The translations under genes were made by a program, and so were the position numbers. Below, piece by piece: positions 24,242 through 35,738 of a stretch of 64,000 nt of DNA. Location of the stretch: the NCBI GenBank assembly GCA_024803745.1, contig JANJXV010000025.1:20080610-20144609 (forward strand). Reading direction: 5' to 3'. Source of the stretch: Megascapheus bottae (taxonomy: Eukaryota; Chordata; Mammalia; Rodentia; Geomyidae). The number at the start of each line of letters is the position of its first letter. The first letter of the stretch is position 1. The notes beneath the pieces are model-generated. The model had not been told where the DNA came from, made no database searches, and saw only the letters and a program-made list of their open reading frames with translations.

Positions 24242-24949
24242 TTCCACATGTCTGTGTGTTTGTGTCAATGTGTTTATGTGGTGGATATGCCAGGGTGTGT
24301 TGTGAATTAAATGACATGGTAGACACAGCTTCTGTCAGAATCCAGGATTTTGCTTTCTGTGACATTTTAATAAATCCTACCAAAGGCAAATCATTCTTGA
24401 TCGCCTCTGGGACATTTTCCCTCCCACAGAGGACAGGCAAGAAGGGCTGAGTCAGGTGTATGGCCTCTCAGCACTCCACATCGCTGAACCCAAGTGGGGA
24501 ATCAGAGCTGGAAGGCAGGACTCTAAGACAGCATGTGGTTTTTATGGCCTGTCCAGCAAGATAGGAAGGGAGGGCTGCATGGGTGTTTGGGACGGATCGA
24601 ACTAGAATCGTTTTGCTGGAGGAACAGACCTAAGAGTGACAAGGGGTTGGAAACGGCATCCTCAAGTTCAGGAGGTGCCAGGCTGTAGAGCGCTCTGGCT
24701 GCCAGCTTGAGGCAAGTTGTCTTGGAGGAGCCATCAGTGGCTGTGGTTCCTAGCGTGAGGTAGGCATGCATCACCGGGAGGTCCTGGCATCCACTGCTAG
24801 CCCCTGGGTTCCTTGTGAAGCAACCTGGACATATAGGGGTGGGAGGGACCCCACTCCTGGACAGGACACTGAGCCAGGGTTTGCTCAGCTCAGTGTCGCC
24901 TGCACTCTCAGCCTTTCAAGTCCCTTTAAGGCTCACTACTGCATATTAT

Positions 24950-25270
24950 GTTGTTAGTTCATTTTACGAGAGTTTCCTGAGTGCTTCCTGGGTTCTAAGC
25001 CCCATGCTCTGCCAGAGCTTGATGGGGAGCTGGAGACACCACATATTCTTACCTTCATAGTTTCATCCTGGCTAATGTCTGGTGGGTAGGCATTCGGCCA
25101 ACGCAGTAAACTAATCCAATCTAATTAGTTGACTTTCACTTTTACCTCATCAATGCGATCTGTAGTGCATAATTTTTATTTAATTTATTAGACAGGAACA
25201 AGTGTTAGGAGAACAACACTAAATTGGCCAGAGGTGTTAGGAAGCCTAACCAATGGGCTTCACTGTGGAT
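24950..25270 (-). mobile_element. L2 3'-end fragment, antisense, diverged
   Basis: TTTCCTGAGTGCTTCCTGGG, then TTCTAAGCCCCATGCTCTGC fits the antisense L2 terminus. The part beyond 25.1 kb is doubtful and may be unique sequence. Confidence 0.4.
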
Positions 25271-27190
25271 AAAAGTGCTAGGTGGAGTTCAGGAAGGTGA
25301 TGTTCAAGGTGTGCCTGGAGGACAAGTGGAGTGAGTTGTGCCTCTGGAGGAGGAATTCAGACATCTGCATCTGATTTTCGTTCTGAAATGCAGGCACCTT
25401 GCTGACTTCCAGATAGCCGGATTTAAGGACCTCCCAAAAGGGGGTGCAAATGGGTTGCACTCCTCTCTGACGTCTGTGTTCCAAAGTGTGCAAACTCTTT
25501 CTTTCTTCCATTGAGATCCCAGAGGGAGTGCCCACAAGTACCCAGTGCCCTGTGTGCAAAGAAATAATCAGACGCAAACTCCTGCCCCCCCACCTTACCC
25601 AGACCCTTTCAGACACACCTTCAAAGGAAACTGAAGCCCTGTAGAACAATGCGCCATTGACTTCCAAACCCAAAATTCTCCTTGACAAAGCTACAACCTG
25701 CTGTGGAGTCTCACTGGGTCCATCCCCTCTCTCTCCCAGGAGAAAAACATTTCCTTCTGTCTTTCACCCCACGAGGGGGAGGCTGGGTGGGATAGTGGTA
25801 GAGGCCTTCAGGAGGAGTCAGAACTTGGCACAGGAGATTTTTGTCTCTATATTTTGCAAACCCTGCCTGCCCAGAAATGTTGCTTAAAGAGAGGTGGTTT
25901 GTTTAACAAAGCCCCAGTATGGAAGAGAGTAAATTCTAGTCAAGACTTGCTGGTCATGCTGCTCCTTTTGGAACAAAAACTTCCTGGCCCGGAGGTACAT
26001 TTTTGCATGGTGTACAGCAAGCTTCTAGATGCTCAGTAGCAATACCAGTGTTTGTTGGTATTCCTCGTGGTGAGAAATCTGGGTTTCTAAAGGTCGCAGA
26101 GTGATTATGAGTTTGTCCTGGGCCAACTTGATGTGTTGGTGAGGAGGCCGGGAGTTGTGGTATTTGAGAAACTTGTTCTTACCAAAGTACCTCCTTGGCC
26201 ATGTGGACATACTGCCATAACTTCCTGTGGCCACATGGCCTTGGGAAAAGCTTTGGTCCTTTTTTAAGGGAGACGAATTCCACTTCATTTTTGTATTTGG
26301 TAGTGCTGGGTAACAGTTCTATACTGCTCCTGGAATCAGCCATTGTTCCTCTGCTTTTTCTGCCTCTGCCCACCTCCACACTTCTGATCTTTCACAGAAA
26401 CTCTTACTTTGCCCATGGTTTTGCTAAGATGCCAGGCCTCATCCCAGAGCTCCTGAAGACTCTGGACTCAGGATTCACACGTCCTGGAGGATTCTCCATC
26501 CTCTCTGTGCAGCTTCCTTGGCCACAAAACGGGAAATGCTATGTGTCTTACAAGACGACTGTGATAGTAAAAAAATCATGTGAGATACGGAGAGGCCTCA
26601 GGACAGACCTGCACCGATTATATGCACCAGCAGCTATTAGGTGGGTCCTCCTACCTCTAACTCCTCCTTAGCTGACACTACAGGTATGCAACATCCTGCC
26701 AGACCCTCCCTGCTGGTACAAATTTGAGCAATGGTGTAGAAGTAGTTAATTTAAGTCATTGTGAGAGTCTGCAATTTTTGCATGATAATGATGCCAATTC
26801 TTTTTTAAGAATATTCTAGATAGCTAAGAAAGAGGCACTTACCCCTGGTGTGATGTGTTTATAGTCGGAAAGATGGGCAGAAGGTGGGGTCGTGAGTTCT
26901 GCTTCTGTGGTGTGTTTTGCTGTGAGAATCTATCAGCTGTGGAACTAACTGCACCTTCTTCACTGATCTCTGCATTGGGTATAAAGCAACCAGTCATGGC
27001 AGCCAGGGCCCCGGATATAAAACCACTGTAATGACACACCTCCACAAGGTGCCACCTGTGTTCTCTTTCAGATCTTAATAGTTTTTGAACAAGAGGACGA
27101 CACTTTCATTGCACAGTGGACGCTGCGAATTATGTTGCCAGTCCTTGCTGGTAGAAGCTTTGCTGGGGCACTCTGGCTCTATTTTTTGAT
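25270..27190. other. Unique intergenic stretch
   Basis: No repeat or gene recognised. The open frames here are short and unrelated to known proteins. Confidence 0.55.
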
Positions 27191-27395
27191 TATTTTTTAA
27201 GACAGGGTCTCACTTCATGCCCAGTAATGCACCTGGACACCACCTACCTTTGTTGTCTTGGTAGCTGGGATAAGGGCATACACCACTGCACCCAGCTCTT
27301 GGTTGAGGAGAGGTCTGTTGAACTTTCCTGCCCAGGTCTGAGCATCTGATTGCAGCTTTCTGATGGCTGGGATGAGTCATGAGCCACTCTCAGCC
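27190..27395 (-). mobile_element. B1-like SINE, antisense, diverged
   Basis: GACAGGGTCTCACTTCATGC and GGTAGCTGGGATAAGGGCAT are the antisense signatures of a 7SL-type SINE. Confidence 0.55.
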
Positions 27396-28136
27396 TCTTA
27401 CCTATGCGTTTGTCCTTGAGGACTCACTGTGCCCCCTTCCCCACAGTGGCCATCCTGTTCCTTCTTAGTGATGTAAATGGCCCTCTGGTGGACTAAAAGA
27501 GTGAGTGTGATCTCTCAGAAACTCTAAGACTGGATCAGGGTTGGCGCTCACATCCCAACCACACACAAGATAGCCAGCCCCCTACCACCAAGAATGACCT
27601 GGTCCCAAAGTCTCTGTTGTTGAAGTTGAACATCCCTGGTAGAAGACATGTGGACAGAGAGACACACAGAGACAGGCGCCCTCCTCCAGCTCCTAGAAGG
27701 ATTTGAGGAAGTGCTGGAAGGTTTGGGGGTTGTGGGGCTGGAGGCCACAGTTGTGGGTCTCTGTGCTGTACTGTCACAAATACCACAGGCACAGCTCTCC
27801 TACAAGATAAGCACCCCTCTGTTCCCATGTCCTGAGCGTGGCATGGCCCATGGCTCTCCCAGTGGCTCACAGTAAGGCTGGAATTCCATCACAGCACTTT
27901 TACCCAGATGCTGCCCCAAAGCTCACTCAACACAGGCATGAAGGGAAAGGTTGGAGGGCAGGAAGGTGAAGCAAGGGTCAGACCAAAGCCGAATGGCGGT
28001 GGACTTAGCTGAGCAAGGGACAAAACTTGGGCAGAGGTCAGGAAGAGCAATTGGGCACACAGAAACCTTTGATCTTTAAGACTCCCTTTTTGTTCCAGGG
28101 ACGGGTTCAATTTGGGGTTGCTTAAGAAGTCTCTCA

Positions 28137-28370
28137 GAGGCAGGTGCTAGTGGCTCAACGCCTGTCATCCTAGCTACTAAAAAGGCTAAGATCTGAGGAT
28201 TGAGGTTCGAAGTCAGCCCAGGCAAGAAGTCTGTGAGACTCTTTATGTCCTGTTCACCATCAAAAAGCCAAACATGGAGCTATGGCTCATGTCGTAGAGC
28301 GCTGGCCCTGAAGAGTGAGAAAGCCAAGCGAGAGCAACAGATCCTGGGTTCAAGCCCCAGCACTGCCCAC
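28137..28370 (+). mobile_element. B1-like/Geo-like dimeric SINE
   Basis: AGTGGCTCAACGCCTGTCAT in the left half and GTCGTAGAGCGCTGGCCCTG in the right half, then GGGTTCAAGCCCCAGCACTG with an intact B-box type sequence. Confidence 0.7.
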
Positions 28371-28651
28371 TCCCAAATCCTAGAGGTCTCATCAGTGCTC
28401 ATCCTGTCTCACCCCACAAGTTACACGTCAGCTGGGATAAAATTAGAACAAAGTGGGGGTGTTAAATGGGGTGCATTGTCACACTGGAGGGCAGCCTTGC
28501 CTGCGGCCAGCCCCCGGCCATCGTTTAGCTGCCTCTATAGTTAGCTTTAAAATAACAGAATTGTTTAGTAGTAGAAAAATACAGTTATTAGCTCTGATTA
28601 CAGGGGAATCCGATTGAGCCGTGAATGCGATCTGCCTGTCTTGTCCTAACT

Positions 28652-28668
28652 GGCAATTTCAAATTGCC
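28652..28668. promoter_or_regulatory. 17-bp perfect inverted repeat
   Basis: GGCAATTT C AAATTGCC has 8-bp arms around a single base, in an AT-rich, repeat-free segment. It could be a dimeric factor site. Function is inference. Confidence 0.35.
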
Positions 28669-28819
28669 TCCTTCCCCCCAAATCCCAGCGAAGGAGGAAC
28701 CTAAACCTCCAGAATAGCTCCACTTTCTTTATTTGTTATTTCTAAACAAATCAAACGGAAATTGATCGGCCTTCCTGGGAGCTCAGGCACTGCCAAATGT
28801 CCTGGCTGGCCTGCCGGGT

Positions 28820-28869
28820 TTGTGTGTGTGTGTGTGTGCGTGTGGTGTGTGTGTGCGTGTGTGTGTGTG
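28820..28869. repeat. (TG)n microsatellite with GCGTG interruptions
   Basis: About 50 bp, with CG-containing variants in the array. Confidence 0.93.
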
Positions 28870-29174
28870 AGAAAGGCATCTGTGAGCCAGAACAGCTTCA
28901 ATTGTGGATAATCAGAGAACTAATTACTGGCCTGGTGACATGGCCCTCACCAGCAGGTAATATAATTCACTGCTAAGTGGGAGGGAACGAGCTGTCTGTG
29001 CTCAGAGGAGGTGTGCAGAACCTGCAGGTCTGTGGCGTTGGTACATGCCAGGCCAGTCCTGCCCTGCTGCCTTTTCCTTCCTCCCTAGAAAATGTTTACT
29101 GGGAACCCGAGTCTCAGTCTCACTTCCGACTGCCGCTCATGCCAGATAATAAGTAGAGAAGGCGACCAAGCTTA

Positions 29175-29400
29175 TCAAGAAAAGCAAACCTCAGCCGGCC
29201 GTGGCATGGAATCTAGGAAGACTTTCTGGAGGAGGTGGCATCTCATGGAGACATGAACATGATGACAAGAGAGCCAGCCAGCCAAAGAGAAACCTGAGAA
29301 AGAAGCAAATGTGGAGTCTGTGGACAGAAGCCACACGGCCAGCGAGGAGGAGAAAGCAGAAGGGCCACCCAGATAGCCAGAGCCCATGCATTGAGATGCT
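29175..29400 (-). mobile_element. L2 fragment, antisense
   Basis: GAAGACTTTCTGGAGGAGGT, then GGCATCTCATGGAGACATGA matches antisense L2 order (processing of the 'AGGAGGTGRCAT' type). Confidence 0.45.
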
Positions 29401-30009
29401 CTCGTCATGAGCTTAGATACTGCCGGGCACTGAGAACCCCAAAGGCCCCAGAAAAGGGTCTTTTGGGACCAGATAGACAGATCAGGGCCTCTGCAGGGCA
29501 AAGAAGAGAAGGGACCAGGCACAGGGCAGACCAGGCCTGGCTGCAGGGAGCTTGGGCAGGAGAACGTGTGGAAGGATCCAGGGGCCATCCAGTACCTGAA
29601 GGTGAATCAGGCACCGGTGTGGTGTTGTGGAGAGTCCCCAGTCCCCGCAGCATGCCTCTACCTAGCCACCTTTCCAATGTCTTTGGCACCTACTGTGTGC
29701 AGGCATGGAAGACATCGCTTACACTCTGTCCACAAAGACTACAGCGCCTTCTAGAAAGCCTGCCATGCAAGAGGTGTCCTTGAGTTCACTTCCGTTTCTT
29801 CTTGGGTCTTAAAACGCTCTCCAAAATCCCTGGATGAATTTCCCACGGGCACTGTGAGCCCTGCAGGATCCTACTGTGGATCGCCGTGTGCCCAGCCCAG
29901 GACCTACAATGCCACAAATGCCCCTGCTCGTGCAGCAGAGCCACCAGCATGAGCTGTGGGGCCACCAGCATTTTCCCCAGTGGCCACTGTCGAGTCCACT
30001 TGGGGGAAG

Positions 30010-30112
30010 GGCCTGGACTCACTTCATAGCTCAGGCTGGCCTTGAACCCCCCAATCCACCTGTGCCCCCTCCTGAGTGTTGGGATCACAGGCATGTGTCA
30101 CCATACCTGGTG
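30010..30112 (-). mobile_element. B1 (7SL-type) SINE monomer, antisense
   Basis: AGCTCAGGCTGGCCTTGAAC and TGGGATCACAGGCATGTGTC are classic antisense B1/Alu-type sequence. Confidence 0.65.
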
Positions 30113-30124
30113 TATCTCACCCAT

Positions 30125-30215
30125 TTTAGTATTTATGGGGGTGCTAAGGTTTGAACTCAGAGTCTTCTGCTTGCTACACAGAAGGTGTACTCTAGCGCTT
30201 GAGCCACAGCCCAGG
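30125..30215 (-). mobile_element. ID-like monomer, antisense, diverged
   Basis: GGTTTGAACTCAGAGTCTTC and CTCTAGCGCTTGAGCCACAG fit antisense B and A boxes of an ID-type element. Confidence 0.5.
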
Positions 30216-30292
30216 AATCCTTGTGTTTCTATTCCTGGACCATGATCTTCCTGCAACTGGTATTAGAGCCATGAACCAATGGAAGTCTAGCT

Positions 30293-30372
30293 AACTTTTT
30301 GTCTGGGTTGGCTTTGAATTCAAGATTCTCCACTGTCTGGGATTATAGGCATAAGCCACCATGCCTGGGCTG
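30293..30372 (-). mobile_element. B1-like SINE fragment, antisense
   Basis: GGTTGGCTTTGAATTCAAGA and GGGATTATAGGCATAAGCCA. Confidence 0.55.
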
Positions 30373-30768
30373 GTCTTCATCCGTTTTTAGGTAGACACAC
30401 TGTCTTTTGGGGAGCCAAATGAGGCCACAAAGCAGAAACAGGAGCCAAGGAGGGAACAGAAGCCATGTTAGCCCAAGGCTGGATGTTTCATGACCCCAAA
30501 CGGGCCCTGAGGGAGTCTGGTAGCTGGAACCTTGGCCGAGTTCCCCCAGCTGTGGGAAAATCACCACATTGACAGGAAGACTGAACAAGTGTACACATAG
30601 CACCCAGGCAAGTGCCTCTGTGGAGGTAGTGAGATGGTGGGTGGACAAGTTTGGGCGAGTCAGGAAACTCAGATCTGCAGGTAATGACAGCCCTGCCCTG
30701 CTGGCACAAAAAGTGCTTCCTCCCTCCACAGTATACTTAAAGGACCTTCATTCCTGCCTGAAGAGGGG

Positions 30769-30771
<3 letters not shown>

Positions 30772-30833
<62 letters not shown>
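30772..30833. repeat. (AC)31 microsatellite
   Basis: The longest perfect dinucleotide array in the window. Confidence 0.97.
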
Positions 30834-30835
<2 letters not shown>

Positions 30836-31809
30836 CCTCATTAGACTGTCCAGGAATCCTCTGAGCCAGCAAGACACAGCTTAGGGAAGTGTACATCTCA
30901 TGCCTGGGCACAGGGAGCAGGTGACCCAGCCCCAATGACCACGTGAGTCCACGGCAGGATCGCCCACACAGAGCCAGTTGTGTCCTCCTGTGTCTGAAGG
31001 GTTACCAGCAGGTTTGTCTTCTGTACTTGCCACCTGTGTTTCCCAGATTTTTTCCAGGGACTGGAGTCATTTGAGTCCTTTAGACTGGGTAGGAGCTGAC
31101 AGGAGATGGACTGTGGATGTGCTGCCGAGTGTAGACTCTGGTCCTCACATTCAGTGTAACCAAGGATGGACTACAGGCACTTGTGTGTCCACAAGATGGA
31201 AGGCTTTGCACCTCAAAATGTGATCCTGGGGGTATACAGGGTGGCTCACATATAATTACTGAAGATAGGCTGACCTTGGAGTGACCTTGCATAGGATGGG
31301 GATCAGCTATGAAGCCAGACATTTTCAAGGAGTCCTAGCAGTGCCGTCTTGGGAGAACCATCTTTCAAACGGGGCCAGCTGCAAGAGTTCAGTGATAATC
31401 AAGCATCACCAAGAACAGTGTGTCACCCGGGCGTCTCTGAACGACCCCTCTGGCACAAACCAGTAGGGAAAAAAGAAAAAAGATCCATGGCATAATTCAG
31501 CACTCAATGCTAGACTGACATGCTTTAATCTAGCCCTTAAATTTTTAATTATGTTAACCTAATTTTAGACATTAATGAGATGGTGGCATGTGGGATTTAT
31601 TTCTGTTTCAGGTTGTTTTCCTTCCTCCTCTGTCACCCAGTTCCTGGAGCAGCACTGGACATTGCTCCCTGGGAACTCTGGGTGCTGGCACCGCTGTGAG
31701 TGGGCATCGCCTGGCAGAGTCCAGCCTGGCCCATGGGGCAGAGGGGACATTGCCCTGCCTGGAGGCAGCATCTGGATGCAGGACCAGACAGGTCTGCAGC
31801 ACTTCACTT

Positions 31810-32055
31810 TTTTTTGTTGTTTTGTTTTAGTGGGTTGTGGGGCTTGAACTCGGGGCCCTGGGAGCTGTCTCTGAGCTTGTTTGCTCAAGGCCAATGTTCT
31901 ACCACTTGAGTCACAGCTCCATTTCCAGCTTTTTTTTTAAAACTGGAGATGAAAGTCTCATGGACTTTCTTGCCTAGGACTGTCCTTGCACCTCGCTTCT
32001 CAGATCTCAGCCCCTGAGTAGCTAGAATTACAGGCATGAGCCAGTGACATCCGGT
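31810..32055 (-). mobile_element. B1-like/Geo-like dimeric SINE
   Basis: Antisense full-length copy. The T-rich tail is at its left, then CTACCACTTGAGTCACAGCT, TCATGGACTTTCTTGCCTAG and AGCTAGAATTACAGGCATGA. Confidence 0.75.
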
Positions 32056-32114
32056 TTCATTCAACACCTGACATTTTGAGAAGCGCGCCCTGCAAGGAGC
32101 CTGCAGACCCTTGC

Positions 32115-32215
32115 ATGTGGGTTCCCTCCATTTTCAGAGGGAAAAACTGAGGCTCGGAAAGACCGAAAGCCCGTTCCCCAAAGCCATCTTCTAGTGCGTG
32201 GCACACCTGGAGCTG
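32115..32215 (-). mobile_element. MIR element, antisense
   Basis: CCATTTTCAGAGGGAAAAAC, then TGAGGCTCGGAAAGACCGAA. Confidence 0.6.
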
Positions 32216-32489
32216 AGAGGCGCCTGTAGGCTTCCAGAACCTGACTTTCTGGGAGCACATCACATCCGTTCTGGTGCTGTGAGCCTTCCAGTCCCCACCA
32301 CTCGCTGGGAAACTGTTTCAGAGTTGTCTTGTGTTTCCAGCTCTTGAGATGTTAGAAAGGCCCTCAGCTCATTCTTCCTGCTGCCATCTAGTCCTGCCTC
32401 TACCTCCACATATTTTCTGGATCTAGCAAAATGCCTGTTTGGCATGTTTGGGATGTTTGAACCAGGAAGAAAAGCACTCACCCAAGCAA

Positions 32490-32610
32490 ATAGAAACAAT
32501 AGCACTTATTTTGCTCCTAATATATCCCTAGGAAGCAGACAGAATCCTTTCCCCCACTTTGCAGAGGAAAAGAGGATGAGATTCAACCAGGAGTAAATGG
32601 GGAAAAAAAG
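32490..32610 (-). mobile_element. MIR-like fragment, antisense
   Basis: CCCCCACTTTGCAGAGGAAA, then AGAGGATGAGATTCAACCAG. Confidence 0.45.
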
Positions 32611-33024
32611 GAAAAAAAATACAGGGTCCAGTTGAAACTAGGGGTCCAAACTAAGGGTATTCCTGTAGCATTTCACAGGAGCAATAACTATTGGAAGCCT
32701 GGCTGTGCTTGTTCAAATAGAGACTTTGAGAATGCTGTGGTTATACAGAATCTTCTGATGTCATGAGTGATACTCTCTCCCACAGGGGACGTGCAGAACA
32801 GAAAGACAGTGATGGCCCACCCCTCATAGCTAAGCAGAGTAGGCTTGGGGGAGTAGGTGGGACATCCCCAAGATGAGACATCTCCCCAAAATAGTACTAG
32901 GGAGCTCCAGGTCAAAGCAGTGGTTGCTGCCTCTGTAGACAAGAAGGTTCCAGAGAAACAGGATACCATGCCTCGGAGGAGCTATTCCATTCTGTTCTTG
33001 TGCCTCCATTGAACACAGAATATA

Positions 33025-33110
33025 CACCCACTGAGACATGGCAGCATTATTCACCAAAATATTTTTAAAAATCCATAGCCCACCCATCATGGATGAAGGA
33101 GACACTACAT
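33025..33110 (+). mobile_element. Old L1 fragment
   Basis: GGCAGCATTATTCACCAAAA and CCCACCCATCATGGATGAAG resemble the conserved L1 segment near the end of ORF2 in sense orientation. Confidence 0.5.
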
Positions 33111-33234
33111 GCCTAGAAGACTGAGTTCAAGATGGTGTCATTGGGGGAAGAGGAGGACAATTCAGGCCAAGGAACTGAAGCTGTCTCCACATAAAGACTG
33201 AACCTTCATGAAACGGGCCAGTCAGTGATATAGC

Positions 33235-33345
33235 TAGCACTTCCTATCTTTGAAGGAGGAGAAAACAGCACAGGGAGGTAAAGAAGGTCCCCAAGGTCAC
33301 ACCGATAGGAGGAATTGCACCAGTCTTTAAGCTTCTGTCCAGATC
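33235..33345 (-). mobile_element. MIR element, antisense
   Basis: AGGAGGAGAAAACAGCACAG, then GGAGGTAAAGAAGGTCCCCA and AGGTCACACCGATAGGAGGA. Confidence 0.6.
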
Positions 33346-33907
33346 GCTCTGGCTTTTGCTGACAGCACATAGCCACCGTGCCAAGTTGCTTCTCACATTT
33401 GAGGAATCGCCGTCTTGTCTGAGTATGTCTGGAGAGTGTTTCTGAGGGAGACTGCACATCCCCGGGGCCGGGGCTGGCAGAGGAAACAGGGCAGAGGACA
33501 CAAAGGTCAGGGCACAGAAGCATTCTCATGGCTTGAGGTTGTTCCTTAGATTCCTGTGACTGAGTGTGAGCTGGGTTTTATTTTTTAACAAAATCATAAA
33601 TAGTTGATGTTTTGAGGCTGACCGCCTGGCTCTGTGGTGGGGTCTGTGTGGCAACCTCTTAGGGTGAAGAGACATGCTTTAAGCTGAAAAAAAATGTTTC
33701 AGCCACAGAGCTGCTGATGTGAGCGTTCCATTCCTCCACACATGGTGGGAGCTGAGGTGAGCAGCCGAGAGTCCTACATGTCTTCAGAGGACATCTCAAG
33801 GTTGAGACTGGAAGCAGGGCTGTGTTCCAGACCCCTGGTCCTATTTGGGCACTAGATACAAGGAAGATGCTGTTAATGGCAGGCTCTGGATACCAAAAAA
33901 AAAAAAT

Positions 33908-34112
33908 AGAGCCAGGCACTGGTGGCTTATACTTGTAATCCTAGTCATATTCTGGATGATTATGATTCAAGGCCAGGCAAGGCAGAAAAGGTTGCTGGAC
34001 TTCATTGCCAAAATAACTAGGGAAAAAAACAGGGCAGGAGATGTGGCTTAAGGTATAGAGCCCCAGACTTAAAAAAGTGGTGATGCCTTGAGTTCAAATC
34101 CCAGCAAAAAAC
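33908..34112 (+). mobile_element. B1-like/Geo-like dimeric SINE
   Basis: GAGCCAGGCACTGGTGGCTT in the left half and GAGATGTGGCTTAAGGTATA in the right half, then GAGTTCAAATCCCAGCAAAA. A short A run precedes it at 33895-33906. Confidence 0.65.
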
Positions 34113-34159
34113 AATATACCAGAACCTAGGCTGATACAGGAGATACTACAGAGTTTTCA

Positions 34160-34545
34160 GGAGGGATGTGGTGGGTTGAATGGTATCCTCTGCCCTAATA
34201 CCTGAAGCTGGAAATGGATAAAACAAAAAGAAGTTCTTTACAGAGATCTGGAGATTATGCTGGATTACCCAGGTCATATGAAATCCAGAGACATGCACCC
34301 TGAGTCAGAAGAGAAGAAAAGGCAACTTGACTGTGAGACCAAACAGGAGTAATGGAATGTCACCTTCCTCCACAAACTGGGGGGGAACAGAGAATAGATT
34401 CTCCCCAGAGCCCCCAGAGGGAATATGATCCCACAGATGCCCTGTGCTTGATTTTCAGACTCCAGAAGGGTGAGACAGCCACCATCTGCTGAGGTGAGGA
34501 AGAAGGCCAGGCTTTGGGGCTGCACCATGGGCAGTCCTGAAACGT
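34160..34545 (+). mobile_element. MLT1-like MaLR LTR
   Basis: GTGGGTTGAATGGTATCCTC, TTTACAGAGATCTGGAGATT, GATTCTCCCCAGAGCCCCCA and CTTGATTTTCAGACTCCAGA appear in MLT1 order. It is heavily diverged and non-coding. Confidence 0.55.
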
Positions 34546-35399
34546 AGCACTTAGCACAGGATCGCCATCCCTACAGTGGGCTCCATGAAGCTCATGATGC
34601 CAAAGGCTTCAGACATTGTACCAGAACATCAGCTCCTCCACTGCTGCCCCCTGGAAATGGGTGAAAATCAGTATGACACCAGCTTCCAGCCTCCAGCTTC
34701 AAACAAGCCATCTGATTGGTGGAAATGAGATCACATGCATCCACTCTAGCTGCAAGGGAGGCAGGAAAAGGCAGTGCCTGGCTTCTATAGTGAAAGACAT
34801 AAATAAAGATATATAAAAGACATACAAGAGGTTGGGACACGCCGCTGTCTCCCTGGGGCTTTCTAGGGGTTAGGGGTTGGTTTGTATGTGTGTCACTGAG
34901 TTAGATTTAGTTTTCATTCTTCAAAAAAGTCATAAATAGTTAATGGCTAAGGCTGAGCACCTGACTGTCCACCCTGATTCTCCCTCCAATATTACTTTTC
35001 CCCACTAGAAAGGTGCTGGACAGTGGGGAAGAGAGAGAGGTGGTCCTCTTAGGGCAGCTGGCAGAGGACTCTGTTCCAGGGCTTCTCCTGCCAGTGGGAA
35101 GCACAAAGGAATCTCATCTTCTCCAAGGACAAAGGCGCTATGCATCAGATGTGTGGTCCACATATCATATGTTATAGGCTTGCTTGTCCAATTCCATTAT
35201 TGTAGCAGCTGCCTTTAGTTTAGGGCTTTTAAATTTTTATTTTATTTTCCAGAGTCACCTTTCCTGTGTTGATGGTGTGACTCCCCCAGGGAAGGCTGCC
35301 TGGAGATGCAGGCTGCATTCTGTGCCTTGCTCTGGCCGGTAGTCTCTGCCACTCCCAAGACTCCTGCTATACCTCTGTTCTTGTTTCTAGAAAACTCTG

Positions 35400-35738
35400 A
35401 GCACCTCCTCTGTGCTCTCCTTCCTGGACTACACTTGCCTTGAACCTTGCTTGATGTGGCTCTTTGCTCAAATGTATTCTTTTCCAAAGGTTTTTCCTGA
35501 TCACCCGCTCCACACCTATGGCCCTTTCCTGTTACCCATCGGCGCTGAGCTGACAGCGGAGAGAATCTCAAGTTATCACTGGTATAAACCTGCATGCTTG
35601 CAGATTTTCTGCTGTGGCTCCTCCCTACTGGGCCACTAGCTGTGTCTTTGTTTTATCTGCCACTTCTCAAGCTCCTAGAATAACTCTTGGCAGGTAGGAG
35701 GTGCTCAGCAAATACTAGTTGCAGGCACCAGGCATTGT
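35400..35738 (+). mobile_element. L2 3' end, relatively long copy
   Basis: TTTGCTCAAATGTATTCTTT, then CCAAAGGTTTTTCCTGATCA and a terminal GGCAGGTAGGAGGTGCTCAG, then CAAATACTAGTTG. The order is that of the L2 3' UTR. Confidence 0.65.

Larger units (their letters stand above)
28540..28985. promoter_or_regulatory. Candidate distal regulatory element
   Basis: AT-rich repeat-free DNA holding the 17-bp palindrome, then a TG array, then AACTAATTACTGG and GGTAATATAATTCA homeodomain-type sites. Confidence 0.25.
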
